From the NCBI RefSeq assembly GCF_963676325.1, contig NZ_OY781099.1:2790001-2854000 (forward strand): DNA of 64,000 nt, in the 5' to 3' direction. Below, one piece after another: positions 44,522 through 54,124 of this stretch; position 1 is the stretch's first letter, and each line of letters begins with the position of its first letter. This stretch comes from an uncultured Bacteroides sp. Its GTDB lineage: Bacteria; Bacteroidota; Bacteroidia; Bacteroidales; Bacteroidaceae. A program made the translations under genes and the position numbers. The notes under the pieces were generated by a model. The model was not told where the DNA came from. It ran no database searches and saw only the letters and a list, made by a program, of their open reading frames with translations.

Positions 44522-46321
44522 ATGAAAAAAATTAAATATATAGGATTATTTTTGTTTGGGCTGTTAACTCTAAGCTCATGTAATGATTATCTTGATATCA
44601 ATGTAGACCCCAATACAGCAAGTAATACTGTTGCTTCTGTAGATTCCCGATTAGCAGGTATGCAACATTATTTCGAGTATGGCTATGAAACGGCCGGACT
44701 TCGTTCTTCCTTAATAGCAGGTACATTAACCAGAACCTATGCCTCAGGTAATTCACATAACCAACTTTGTGCATGGGATCCTATTCTTGGTTCTACTATT
44801 ACTCCTTACCAAATGTGGTTTGTAGGTTGTGGATCTAATATCAATGACTTAATTACCAAAGCACAAAAAGAAGAAGCATGGCACTATGTTGGCGCTGCAA
44901 AACTAATTCATGCTATGGGCTTTATGCTGATGACTGATTGGTATGGAGAGATGCCTTATACAGAAGCTTTTGGAAATTCAAAAAGCCCTAAATATGATAG
45001 TGGAGAGACTATTTTTGAAGGATGTCTGGCAGAATTGGATGAAGCCATTAAATATTTTGAAAAGACTCAGCCTGCTACGGCTACTAAACTATCTGCAGGC
45101 GATGGCTGGAATAGTGGAGATGTACAGAAATGGATAAAACTTGCTTATGGAATGAAAGCAAGATGGTTGAATAATCTTTCTAAGAAATCAAAACTATATG
45201 ATCCAGCTGCTATTTTAGCTGCATTGGACAAGGCTGCTCAGTCTAATAGTGAAAGTGCTGTTATCACTCATTATAATCTTACCGCTGATACAGATAAAGA
45301 TATACTAATTAGTGACCCTCTTAAAACATCTATATTATATGATGGCATTGGTATGAATACTTATTTCCTGCCAACAAAATGGTACATTGATTTATTGACA
45401 AACACATTTACAGGTGGTAGCGGAGTAGAAGACCCTCGTACTGATAAGTTAATACCTTCTGCTCAGTTTAAGATAGATGGCCAGATAAAACTTGTTCGTT
45501 CCAAAGGAGTAGATATGATCAATAGTGATATCCGACTGAATAACGGACCCATTTTAGGAACGTATAATGCCACATCACACAAATGGACAGTTAATACAAC
45601 AAACCCCAGCCGAATGGGAGATTCTGTTTATGTAAATTTAAGGTCACAAGGAGCAATGTATTTTACATTGGTTAATGCCGATGACACTTATAAAGGAACT
45701 GACGGAAGAATTTTGTCTACCGGTACATATTATACACGACCAGATGCACCGGGACATTTAATGACCTACCCTGAATTATGCTTTATTAAAGCTGAAGTTT
45801 TATTCAGAAAAGGCGAAAAAGGCTCTGCTTTAACAGCTTATAAGGCAGGTATACGGGCTCACATGGAACTCATGAACGCAAAACTGAGTCAATATCCATC
45901 AACAGATAACTTAAACAAAAGCGCTATTCCCACAGCTCAGATAGACCAGTTCCTGGCAAGTGCAGCTGTTGCTCAATCAGTGGGCGAATTGACTATGGCT
46001 AAAATAATGCAACAAAAGTATATTGCATGTTCTTATTCTATACAAAATTGGAACGATATGCGCCGGTTTAATTATAGTGCAGGAAATATAGGTGACTATG
46101 GCGTTGTTTATCCTGATTTTGACAGACCAAAAGAGTTTAGCCAGACTGCTGCAACAAAAATGATAGGCACCAGTAAAAGTGATGAAAGATATTGGTTTAG
46201 ACGTATGGCTCAATGCCAATACGAAAGGACTTACAACTCTGATAATCTGAAAGCATCTAATCCTGATGCACTACTTGATAAAATATGGTCGTACCCTGTT
46301 TGGTGGGATGTTGCCGAATAA
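44522..46321 (+). CDS. SusD-like outer-membrane lipoprotein (SusD-like_2 type)
   Basis: A 599-residue lipoprotein (signal KKIKYIGLFLFGLLTLSSC, with Cys followed by NDYLDINVDPNTAS, the SusD-like_2 signature). The tetratricopeptide-like helices (WHYVGAAKLIHAMGFMLMTDWYGEMPYTEAF, about residues 120-150) and the terminal PVWWD are typical. SusD proteins lid the SusC channel on the cell surface and capture glycans. The ATG at 44522 is preferred, though one two codons earlier (44516) is possible. It is the partner of the preceding SusC and the last gene before a hairpin-rich gap. Confidence 0.95.
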   Translation: MKKIKYIGLFLFGLLTLSSCNDYLDINVDPNTASNTVASVDSRLAGMQHYFEYGYETAGLRSSLIAGTLTRTYASGNSHNQLCAWDPILGSTITPYQMWFVGCGSNINDLITKAQKEEAWHYVGAAKLIHAMGFMLMTDWYGEMPYTEAFGNSKSPKYDSGETIFEGCLAELDEAIKYFEKTQPATATKLSAGDGWNSGDVQKWIKLAYGMKARWLNNLSKKSKLYDPAAILAALDKAAQSNSESAVITHYNLTADTDKDILISDPLKTSILYDGIGMNTYFLPTKWYIDLLTNTFTGGSGVEDPRTDKLIPSAQFKIDGQIKLVRSKGVDMINSDIRLNNGPILGTYNATSHKWTVNTTNPSRMGDSVYVNLRSQGAMYFTLVNADDTYKGTDGRILSTGTYYTRPDAPGHLMTYPELCFIKAEVLFRKGEKGSALTAYKAGIRAHMELMNAKLSQYPSTDNLNKSAIPTAQIDQFLASAAVAQSVGELTMAKIMQQKYIACSYSIQNWNDMRRFNYSAGNIGDYGVVYPDFDRPKEFSQTAATKMIGTSKSDERYWFRRMAQCQYERTYNSDNLKASNPDALLDKIWSYPVWWDVAE

Positions 46322-46375
46322 AAAGCCTCGCAACCACGCAAACTAGCTTAACAAGCTAATATACAACAAAATAAA

Positions 46376-46406
46376 CCGCGTAGCTTTTATTCAAAAAGCT
46401 ACGCGG
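46376..46406. repeat. GCGTAGC-family hairpin 1 (13-bp stem), likely terminator of the susC/susD pair
   Basis: CCGCGTAGCTTTT 46376-46388 pairs perfectly with 46394-46406 around a 5-base loop. A degenerate further arm (AAAAGCCACGCGCTTTT) follows at about 46413-46429. It starts 55 bases after the SusD stop. Confidence 0.7.
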
Positions 46407-46705
46407 TACTATAAAAGCCACGCGCTTTTGCAGGCATTAATTTTATCTCTGTCACCTTATACACATATCCTCAGTGTATATGGCGCCTTTCAAACTTTAT
46501 TAGCAGTGATCAGCCCAATGAGATTACCGCATTATCCGTACATTTATCCTTTGCCAGTTCATCTATCCCAGCTTTCCCCGAAGCAACCGATACTCCGTGA
46601 TAGCACATTCCTTCATTTCCTCCACGCTTGTCAATTTTCTGACGGACCATAATACAACATGAAGTTTTGTTTAATTTATCTATAACTTATTATTTTCGTA
46701 TACAT

Positions 46706-46732
46706 CCGGGTGTACCCCACTTGTACACCCGG
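46706..46732. repeat. GC-rich hairpin with 10-bp stem
   Basis: CCGGGTGTAC 46706-46715 pairs with GTACACCCGG 46723-46732 around a 7-base loop. A related word, GCGGGTGTAAG, follows at 46753. Confidence 0.65.
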
Positions 46733-46883
46733 GTCTTACAACGCAGTACATGCGGGTGTAAGTAGCTGTTAGACCTGCATGTAGGCACTAATTACATTGT
46801 TACAAATACATAAAATTAAAGTTCAAAAAGCGAACACATAGGTCGCATTTAAGTATAACGAATAAGATTATTTGTCATAAAAA

Positions 46884-46913
46884 CGCTACATTCTACAAAT
46901 ATTGAATGTAGCG
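46884..46913. repeat. Hairpin with 10-bp stem next to GCGTAGC repeat
   Basis: CGCTACATTC 46884-46893 pairs with GAATGTAGCG 46904-46913 around a 10-base loop. Its right arm ends in the next copy of GCGCGTAGCTTTT. Confidence 0.6.
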
Positions 46914-46930
46914 CGTAGCTTTTCTATTTT

Positions 46931-46958
46931 CGCGTAGCTTTTATTTGAAAGCTACGCG
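46931..46958. repeat. GCGTAGC-family hairpin 2 (11-bp stem)
   Basis: CGCGTAGCTTT 46931-46941 pairs with AAAGCTACGCG 46948-46958 around a 6-base loop and is followed by TTTTATT. It is the second copy of the hairpin at 46376-46406; another single arm, GCGTAGCTTT, lies at 47006-47015. Confidence 0.65.
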
Positions 46959-47065
46959 CTTTTATTATGCTTAAAATCAATCTATTAAAGGCAGTCAGCG
47001 TAACTGCGTAGCTTTATCAGAGAAAACTGAATTTAGGGAGGGCTCGGTTATACGATTTAATTTCA

Positions 47066-47108
47066 AAGAGCCATTTCATGCCTGATAATTAGCATTGAAA
47101 TGGCTCTT
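47066..47108. terminator. Probable bidirectional terminator before the double esterase
   Basis: AAGAGCCATTTCA 47066-47078 pairs perfectly with TGAAATGGCTCTT 47096-47108 around a 17-base loop. It lies about 50 bases after the stop of the minus-strand esterase gene. Confidence 0.65.
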
Positions 47109-47155
47109 CGAAATTAGAGAGTGAGGATATTAGTTATATTATCCATTCAAAAGCT

Positions 47156-49141
47156 TTATTTAAATAATAAACTGGCATATTGTTTCAAAGAACGTCTCCA
47201 TGTAAGCCATTCATGCGATGTACCCGGAGATTCGTAATAAACATGTTTGATACCTGCTTTTTCAAGTTCCTTATGGAAATTGTTAACTGTTTGGTACATT
47301 CTTTCAGGTTCAGCTGTTCCAATACTTAAATACATCAATTTCACCTTTTGGTTGAAAGCATTTACATCCGACCATACACCATTGTATAGCTTAGAGAAAT
47401 CGCCCTCTTGCTGCATTTGGCCTGCACCACTAAATCCTCCGATGTAGGCAAATTTGTCGAGATTGGACAGTGTGATCTGAAAGGTTTGGAATCCACCCAT
47501 TGAAAGCCCTGCCATAGCTCTATAATCACGGTCAGCAATAGTGCGGAATTCTTTATCAATAGTAGGAATTATCTCTTTAATAAATACATCTGTCAAGGTA
47601 TTATTTTGAAACATGCCCCGAAGACCTGACTGCTGATTGTTTTTAGGTGCATCAGGATCAACTGCATATCCCTTATCCATCACTACCAGCATAGGCTTTG
47701 CTTTTCCTTCGGCAATTAATTTGTCCAGAATCATATCTACCTTACCCTGATTTGGCCATCCTGTTTCATCTTCACCGCCACCATGTTGCAAGTATAGAAC
47801 CGGATATGATTGAGTTATATTTTTATCATACCCTGCCGGAGTATAAACAAAAGCTCTTCTCCACGATTTAGTAATATTTGAATAATAACGTATCTGTCTG
47901 GTCTGCCCGTGAGAAACATCCTTTGCCAAAGTATAATCGACATTTTTTTCGGGAATCTCAATGCCACTTGCCATACGTCCCATTCCGTAATAAGTGAGAC
48001 TTGCCGGGTCGCATACAGCTACTCCGTCAATCAGAACAGAATAGTAATGAAAACCTTCAATAATAGGATCTGTAGTTACTGCCCAGGATCCATCTTCTTC
48101 TTTAAGCATATCGTACTTCTTTCCTAAATCAATCTGCACTTTTTTAGCATCAGGCGCTTTTATACGGAAAAGAACGCTATTATCTGGCAAAATTTGTGGA
48201 TATTGAGCACCGGATATATTTGTCGATGCAGGAACTCCAGTCATGACAGCAGTTTCACCTGCAGAAGCTTCTACAGTATTATATTCCTTAAAAACAAAAG
48301 AGGTAACAGGCTTAAAAATCAGTTGAGAGAACATATAAAGATTCTGTTTCCAGACTTTAAAATCATGATACCCTCCAGGGATAACATGATAGATATGAGG
48401 AACTTGATTGGATACTAGGAAATCGTGTGTACGTTTACTGTAGGTTATAAGTCCATCTTTATCACCACATGAAATCCAAAGTAAATTCAGTTTTTTCTTA
48501 GCCTCTGCGGGATTGGGAACAAGTTCCTGAGGTGTTTTAGTATTTGGAGCTGATGAAAAACCGCCTACCCAGGCAAATTTATCCAGATTGCCCAATCCGA
48601 AATTTAAAGATTGGCCACCCCCCATTGAAAGGCCAGCAACAGCACGATGTTCACGATCTGTCAAAACCGGATATTTCTTTTCGATAAACGGAATAAGGTC
48701 GTTTATTAAATCTTTTTCGAATGTAGCAAATGCCTGAACTCTAGTTCCATCATAAATGTTGCCTACTGCACGGTCATCTTTCATAGCCCGTCCGTTTGGC
48801 AACACTATTATCATTGGTTCTGCTTTCTTATCAGCATACAGGTTATCAAGAATAACCTGCGGTTTTCCCTGAATAAGCCATTCTTTTTCGTCACCTCCAA
48901 TACCGTGTAGCAAATAAAGCACAGGGTATTTTTTACCTTTTGAATATCCTGGAGGGGTATAAACAAGTGCTTTTCGGTTGGCTCCAACAGTTTTTGACAT
49001 ATAGACAACTGTGTCTATTTTACCTTGACGGATACCAACACGTGGAGTGTCAAAGCCATCTGGTAAACCATTAGAAGGTTTACTATTAACATTATGTACA
49101 AATAAAAAAGCAACTAAAAATAAAAAAATAAGTTTTTTCAT
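47156..49141 (-). CDS. Secreted double esterase: CE1 - CBM48-like - CE1
   Basis: A 661-residue secreted protein (signal KKLIFLFLVAFLFVHNVNS) with two alpha/beta-hydrolase esterase domains of the CE1 / feruloyl esterase-D type. The first (about 30-285) has nucleophile Ser172 in GLSMGGGQ, an acid in CGDKDGL and His in GGYHDF. A CBM48/E-set domain (about 300-400, LFRIKAPDAKKVQIDL) sits between. The second esterase (about 410-661) has Ser547 in GLSMGGFQ and His in GTSHEW. Such proteins remove feruloyl or acetyl groups from arabinoxylan; two active sites may treat two ester types. It lies beyond a terminator from the GH10 xylanase gene, so it has its own promoter. Confidence 0.93.
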   Translation of the reverse strand: MKKLIFLFLVAFLFVHNVNSKPSNGLPDGFDTPRVGIRQGKIDTVVYMSKTVGANRKALVYTPPGYSKGKKYPVLYLLHGIGGDEKEWLIQGKPQVILDNLYADKKAEPMIIVLPNGRAMKDDRAVGNIYDGTRVQAFATFEKDLINDLIPFIEKKYPVLTDREHRAVAGLSMGGGQSLNFGLGNLDKFAWVGGFSSAPNTKTPQELVPNPAEAKKKLNLLWISCGDKDGLITYSKRTHDFLVSNQVPHIYHVIPGGYHDFKVWKQNLYMFSQLIFKPVTSFVFKEYNTVEASAGETAVMTGVPASTNISGAQYPQILPDNSVLFRIKAPDAKKVQIDLGKKYDMLKEEDGSWAVTTDPIIEGFHYYSVLIDGVAVCDPASLTYYGMGRMASGIEIPEKNVDYTLAKDVSHGQTRQIRYYSNITKSWRRAFVYTPAGYDKNITQSYPVLYLQHGGGEDETGWPNQGKVDMILDKLIAEGKAKPMLVVMDKGYAVDPDAPKNNQQSGLRGMFQNNTLTDVFIKEIIPTIDKEFRTIADRDYRAMAGLSMGGFQTFQITLSNLDKFAYIGGFSGAGQMQQEGDFSKLYNGVWSDVNAFNQKVKLMYLSIGTAEPERMYQTVNNFHKELEKAGIKHVYYESPGTSHEWLTWRRSLKQYASLLFK

Positions 49142-49388
49142 GGTATTTTACAATTAGTTTTGCAATTTAAAGTTTACTAAAAAAGATCCAAACCCTCCCT
49201 AAAAGACGTCTCAGTGCTTTGCCAACAAATTTTATTCTTTTATGATCTCAGATAGTCCTATTTGTCGGATTAAAAGAGTACTTAATCCACTAAATAAATT
49301 TTAGAATCATAATAATAGTTTCTTTGCAATGCGCAGAACCATAGTGGAGCCATATTGGATGTAAAATAATGATTTTGAATAAAAATCA
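49142..49388. other. Promoter region of the double esterase
   Basis: About 250 AT-rich bases upstream of the esterase start. It must contain the esterase promoter, but no exact minus-strand TAnnTTTG match was found. A TTTGTCGG stretch near 49260 is the only recognisable word. Confidence 0.35.
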
Positions 49389-49420
49389 GGGGCTATCCAA
49401 AAAGTAGGATAGCCCCTTTT
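49389..49420. terminator. Strong terminator after the GH10 xylanase gene
   Basis: GGGGCTATCC 49389-49398 pairs perfectly with GGATAGCCCC 49407-49416 around an 8-base loop, with TTTT on one side and an AAAAAT run (T-run on the minus strand) on the other, so it can act in both directions. It ends the xylan operon about 95 bases after the xylanase stop. Confidence 0.9.
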
Positions 49421-49515
49421 GCTATTGTTTATTTCGTTAAAAACCGCTATCTTACCGTTGCAAAAAATAAAATAACAGCAATACCTAAAAAGTATTAACG
49501 AACAACAGTTATTTA

Positions 49516-51258
49516 TTATTTACCAGCCAATCCGTCAGCGTATCCGGCATAAGTATGTTTACGGTTGTAGTTCAAATCCCACAAACCGATAGGTTCACCA
49601 GCACGCCAAAATGAAGAATTACTGTCAGGACTATCTGTTATAGACCATGTAGTTATACCATATTGCTGAGCAACCGGAATAATTTCAAAGTATTTTTTCA
49701 CAATGAATTTATAGAATTCAGCCATTGCTTTATGTTGATCTTCGGTCATATTAACAGTCTTTACTGTTTTACCATCTTCGTCAATATATCCTAAATCCAA
49801 TTCTGAAATCTTCACTAATTTACCTGATGCTGCCAACAATTCAAACATCTTCACTATGTGTTCTTCTTTGCTTTTTTGTGAAGTTGCATTTGCAAAACAA
49901 GAAACGTGCATTTGTGTTCCAATACCATCGATTTTAGTAACACCATCTTTTTCCCAACGTTGTATCCAGTGAATCAAACTTTTCAGTTTTTTGTTATCGT
50001 CCCAATCTGATTCAAGATTATAATCATTGATGAATAGTTTTAGATCCGAAGGATTTCCTTTGAATTCGGCATAGTATTTACGAGCCATACCAACGACTTT
50101 ACGTACATATTCTTCGCTTCCTAAATAGTCTTGCCAATAGAAGTTTTTAAGAGGGTCACCATTTGATGCAGATTGCAATACATAGAAGCCTTCTCCGTCG
50201 TCACCTCCACCTGAAATTGCTTCGTTTACTACATCCCAGGACTTAACGTATCCACCGCAAGCTTCCATCATACCTTTTACCCATCTGTTCATAGCCCAGG
50301 TCAGTGTATCAGCCTTTTCTTTTGGAGTTAATGGAATCTTATTGTTTGATGCCAAAGCTTCAATAGCATAAGTATAACCATGCCAACTAGGTTTACTCCA
50401 TGCACTCAAATCAGCATTTTCAAAAGAAGAATTGGCAATTAAATTGGTATTAGAACCTGTAGCTGTCAATGTTACATCGTCAATGTACAAGTCGCCACTA
50501 AATTTGCCAAAAGAGAATACCAATTTCTGAATAGGAATATTAGCCGTAAATTTAACGGAAGAAGTACCCCATTCTTTTCCAATAGATAAATCAGATAAAT
50601 ATTGTACTTTCGATCCATCTGCATTGTTGGGCCAAAAAGCTATTTTTGTTTCTGCAGTAGCCTTTGCACGTATGCTGATTGTATATTCCTGGCCTACAGT
50701 GAGAGCTTCTGGCAACATATTATAGATTTGCCAATCCCACATATTCGCTTTAGCTTCCGTAGTTTTTATATGCAATGCATGTTCTACGTTACTGGGATCA
50801 ACTGCTATTACTTTGTCAGCAATCAAGCCATTCAAGTATTCATTCTGCTGTTGAGAATGCCAGGCTAATGTATGGCCGTAGACGGATAAACTAGCAGACT
50901 TGGCCATTTCTATAAATTTCGTTACTTCAGAGAAACTCATAGAACCATCTTTAGCAACACAAGAGCTGTATTTCATAGCATTACCCGGAGTTATCTCATC
51001 GAAATTAGCACCAGCCAATCGATAGACAATACCTCCCTGATTAAAATCGCTTTCTGAAATACCCGTTCCCAACTTAAAGTTGGGATGGGTAGTACGATTA
51101 ATATACGATTTTAACGGAGCATAATCATTTAGATACTCCATAGTCGCTATAGAACTTGGTTTTTCTACAGAAAAATCATTAATACCAGTATCAGCGCACC
51201 CGGCTATTATGGCCGATCCTAATGCTGTTATCAGAAGTTTATTTATATACTGTTTCAT
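49516..51258 (-). CDS. GH10 endo-1,4-beta-xylanase lipoprotein with internal carbohydrate-binding insert
   Basis: A 580-residue lipoprotein (lipobox IIAGC) with a GH10 barrel. GHTLAWHSQQ is the conserved early strand, Glu346 in WDVVNEAI is the acid/base and Glu486 in KISELDLGY the nucleophile, 140 residues apart; ITTWSITDS follows. Between about residues 150 and 315 a carbohydrate-binding module (CBM4/22 type, with SNVEHALHIKTTEAKANMWDWQ and a second beta-sandwich ending LYIDDVTL) is inserted inside the barrel, after strand 3. This matches Prevotella Xyn10C and Bacteroides xylan-locus GH10 enzymes, which cut xylan on the cell surface. The start at 51258 is preferred over one three codons upstream. 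It is the last gene of the operon. Confidence 0.95.
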   Translation of the reverse strand: MKQYINKLLITALGSAIIAGCADTGINDFSVEKPSSIATMEYLNDYAPLKSYINRTTHPNFKLGTGISESDFNQGGIVYRLAGANFDEITPGNAMKYSSCVAKDGSMSFSEVTKFIEMAKSASLSVYGHTLAWHSQQQNEYLNGLIADKVIAVDPSNVEHALHIKTTEAKANMWDWQIYNMLPEALTVGQEYTISIRAKATAETKIAFWPNNADGSKVQYLSDLSIGKEWGTSSVKFTANIPIQKLVFSFGKFSGDLYIDDVTLTATGSNTNLIANSSFENADLSAWSKPSWHGYTYAIEALASNNKIPLTPKEKADTLTWAMNRWVKGMMEACGGYVKSWDVVNEAISGGGDDGEGFYVLQSASNGDPLKNFYWQDYLGSEEYVRKVVGMARKYYAEFKGNPSDLKLFINDYNLESDWDDNKKLKSLIHWIQRWEKDGVTKIDGIGTQMHVSCFANATSQKSKEEHIVKMFELLAASGKLVKISELDLGYIDEDGKTVKTVNMTEDQHKAMAEFYKFIVKKYFEIIPVAQQYGITTWSITDSPDSNSSFWRAGEPIGLWDLNYNRKHTYAGYADGLAGK

Positions 51259-51284
51259 TTGTATCATTTTTAGGAATCAATCGA

Positions 51285-52295
51285 TTATTTATTTTTCGTT
51301 GTGAAAGTTTCCAATTTACTTCCACGGTCACGCGCAACCAATGTATCATCACATGTGTATTTTTTATACAACGTAGGACCATCTGCCTTTTGCTTGTACT
51401 GATAAGTCAATACATAATTTAACTTCAGTTCATCACGATCTTTATCTCCCCAAGCCTTTTTTGCACCTTCTTTTGTCCATGTGCCATTACCGGTAACCGA
51501 ATAACCTTCTGTTCCACTGGTAATTGTACATTTGTCATTGTCGTCGAATGTTAATATAAGGTTACACGTTAATGTTTTAGTACCCAATGTACCATCTTGA
51601 TTATACACCTTTACAACCGTTGATACAGGATAAGCAACTTGCTTATAGGCATTCGTTGTAAGTCCACGTACCTCATCATTCTCTATATAATTAGCTTTGC
51701 GTGCTACTGTAGTAACTGATCCATTATCGTCAATTACATCCGTACCTCGGCTCAGCCAATTCCCAGCCCATTTATTGATGTATTTAACAGCATAAAGAAT
51801 ATAGTTTTTACTCTTCAATATGGTATCAGCATTTTCTACATTAGTCATTCTTAACGGAATAACATAAGTTGTTGAAATAGATTTCGGATCATTGAAGAAT
51901 GCATCTGTTAATTGTACTTCGACTCCTCCCAACACTTTACCAGGAGGTATAATAATTTTGTTGGATGCCAGTGTATAATAAGAAGAAGGCATAGGTATAA
52001 TATCACTTCCATCTTTATAAGTCAACCCATCACACAAAGATTCATCAACCACAAAATTTATTATACGATTAGTCTCATTTTTATATACTCCCCCTATGGT
52101 AGCCATAATCTGGCATTTGTGCTCATTGTCCAATGTTGTATCATACGTATCTGTACCCAATGTAATGGTACGTATTGGTGTCTGTTTGGCAAAATAGACA
52201 CTTGTCGTACCGTAATCGGGAAAATCCCAATCAGCATTCTCGCAAGATGTAACCAGTGCACCTAGCATCATAATAGCGGCTATAATTTTTTTCAT
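51285..52295 (-). CDS. DUF1735-containing surface lipoprotein, XusE-like
   Basis: A 336-residue lipoprotein (lipobox VTSC, followed by ENADWDFPDYGTTSVYFAKQTPIRTI). Its N-terminal DUF1735 domain (about 30-165) and a C-terminal lipocalin-like DUF5627 type domain (about 180-336, WAGNWLSRGTD to LETF) are the usual composition of the SusE-position protein of xylan loci. It is expected to bind xylan at the surface with the SusC/D complexes. It lies 34 bases after the second SusD and 26 bases before GH10, so it is in the same operon. XusE of Prevotella bryantii occupies the same position. Confidence 0.88.
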   Translation of the reverse strand: MKKIIAAIMMLGALVTSCENADWDFPDYGTTSVYFAKQTPIRTITLGTDTYDTTLDNEHKCQIMATIGGVYKNETNRIINFVVDESLCDGLTYKDGSDIIPMPSSYYTLASNKIIIPPGKVLGGVEVQLTDAFFNDPKSISTTYVIPLRMTNVENADTILKSKNYILYAVKYINKWAGNWLSRGTDVIDDNGSVTTVARKANYIENDEVRGLTTNAYKQVAYPVSTVVKVYNQDGTLGTKTLTCNLILTFDDNDKCTITSGTEGYSVTGNGTWTKEGAKKAWGDKDRDELKLNYVLTYQYKQKADGPTLYKKYTCDDTLVARDRGSKLETFTTKNK

Positions 52296-52329
52296 AATTA
52301 ATCAAATTAATGTTTTACATTGTAATGAA

Positions 52330-54093
52330 TTACCATCCCTGGTTTTGTTCCAGAGCACTAAATTTTAATATTTCACTATAAGGAATAGGCCCATAATACA
52401 TATTATCTTTATACGTACGTGTCTCAACTTCTATCGGAGAATAAGTTTTAGTAGCATCTCCTGTAATACTAACCCCCTTAGCAGTTGTATTCCAATTTGC
52501 TTTCCAACGGCGCAAATCCCAGAAACGAAAACCTTCAAAACAAAGTTCCAAACGACGCTCATTATGAATCAGTTCACGCATTTTGTCTTTGTCATTCTTG
52601 GTAGACTCCAAATATGGATCACCACCAGTTATACCAGCCCGGCTACGGATTGCTTTTATTACGTCATAAGCAGAGTAAGCATGAGAACCCTTTCCTTGAG
52701 GGCCAAAAGCTTCATTAGCGGCCTCTGCATAGTTCAAATAAATTTCTGTGTAACGGATACGTGCCTGATAATGCTCCTGGGTACTATTTACATTCGGATC
52801 CAGATTGATATCTTGACGTAATAACTTACGCATATAATAGCCTGTACGGGTTGAATAACCTTCTTCCTTGTCCAAAGCATCATTTGTTGTTCCATCAGCA
52901 GCAGTTGTAATAACTTTGTCATTTACACCGGCTTTCATTCCATTGTATAAAATATAAGTTGCCAAACGAGGATCACGATTTGCATAAGGATTACTTGCAT
53001 CGTAACCACTTTCACTAGTAGATATTGGATAGCCATTTAACATGGGGAAAGCATCAACCAAATTTTGTGTAGGATTAATTCGTCCTTTACCGTAAAGAGA
53101 AGAAGGATAATTATCACTTTCCAATGAATTGCTTGACGACTTAGTTCCGCGCCACAATATTTCAGGTGGACATTCACCACTACCTAACGACGCAATTTCT
53201 TTGTTGCTATACCAAGTACCACCATCGGCATCAATACCAGCAACACCATTAATCCGATCCAAAACGCCAGCTGCATAATCAGCCGCATCCTGCCAAGATG
53301 TAGTAGTGCCTTTAGAGAATGCTGGACTCGCAGCCAGCAAAGCAGCTTGAGAACGGATAGCTTCTACGATACGTCCGGAAAGACGTCCACGAAATTTTAC
53401 ACCAAACACACGATTATACTGAGTAAGGTTTACACCCTCATTCAAATATTTTGAAGGTATTTCAGAATTACTGGTTCTATCTCCATAATCAGTAGGTAAA
53501 AGTTCCAAAGCCTTTGTTGCATCAGCATAAAGAGCCTTCATACATTCGTCAAAAGTAGCACGTGCATAGTTAAAATCTGTTGAAGCTCCTTCTAGTTCAG
53601 TAACAATAGGCACACCTAGTAATTTCCCATCTGCTGTCCATCCGCCATGCGCCTGAAGCAAATAATACATATACATGGAACGTAGCCCATAAGCTTCACC
53701 TTTTAAGCGATCATTATACATTTTAGCAGCCAACTCATCGTTTGCCCAATGTACTTTATCAGCATTGGCTAGAAAAAGATTGAGATACTGAATAGCAGCA
53801 CGGCAATTACGCCAACGTTCAGTAGGGTCATTGTCCGACTGCCAGGCACCTGCAACCATTTTACGATAACTATTTGATGCATCATTACTAACTGCATCAT
53901 CGGTTGCAACATCATTGAATGAATAAGAAGCAGACGGAATGCGCGTATATGCATTAGATAAAACGCCTTCGGCATATCCCGCATTTTCGTACATGTATTC
54001 AAATCCCAGATTATTCTCAATGGCTGGCTCGAACAGATCATCGCATCCTGTCAATAAAGAAGAAAGGATTATTATTTTTATTATATTTTTCAT
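52330..54093 (-). CDS. SusD-like glycan-binding lipoprotein, XusD-like
   Basis: A 587-residue RagB/SusD protein with lipobox LLTGC. The segment YGLRSMYMYYLLQAHGGW (about 136-153) and the C-terminal LIHNERRLELCFEGFRFWDLRRWKANW are diagnostic. It begins 31 bases after the short SusC and 34 bases before the DUF1735 gene, all in one operon. It is predicted to cap the short SusC and select xylan oligosaccharides on the outer surface. The terminal GYN-like extension NQGW matches that of many SusD proteins. Confidence 0.95.
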   Translation of the reverse strand: MKNIIKIIILSSLLTGCDDLFEPAIENNLGFEYMYENAGYAEGVLSNAYTRIPSASYSFNDVATDDAVSNDASNSYRKMVAGAWQSDNDPTERWRNCRAAIQYLNLFLANADKVHWANDELAAKMYNDRLKGEAYGLRSMYMYYLLQAHGGWTADGKLLGVPIVTELEGASTDFNYARATFDECMKALYADATKALELLPTDYGDRTSNSEIPSKYLNEGVNLTQYNRVFGVKFRGRLSGRIVEAIRSQAALLAASPAFSKGTTTSWQDAADYAAGVLDRINGVAGIDADGGTWYSNKEIASLGSGECPPEILWRGTKSSSNSLESDNYPSSLYGKGRINPTQNLVDAFPMLNGYPISTSESGYDASNPYANRDPRLATYILYNGMKAGVNDKVITTAADGTTNDALDKEEGYSTRTGYYMRKLLRQDINLDPNVNSTQEHYQARIRYTEIYLNYAEAANEAFGPQGKGSHAYSAYDVIKAIRSRAGITGGDPYLESTKNDKDKMRELIHNERRLELCFEGFRFWDLRRWKANWNTTAKGVSITGDATKTYSPIEVETRTYKDNMYYGPIPYSEILKFSALEQNQGW

Positions 54094-54124
54094 GACAAAT
54101 AATTTATTTGGTAATCTATCTCAT

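Noticed and set aside
46428..46652. 74-residue open frame in the hairpin-rich gap
   Set aside because: No promoter or ribosome-binding site, composition unlike neighbours, and it begins inside a hairpin-like repeat.
46376..47015. CRISPR array
   Set aside because: The repeated words form hairpins of unequal spacing, with no constant repeat/spacer unit and no cas genes.
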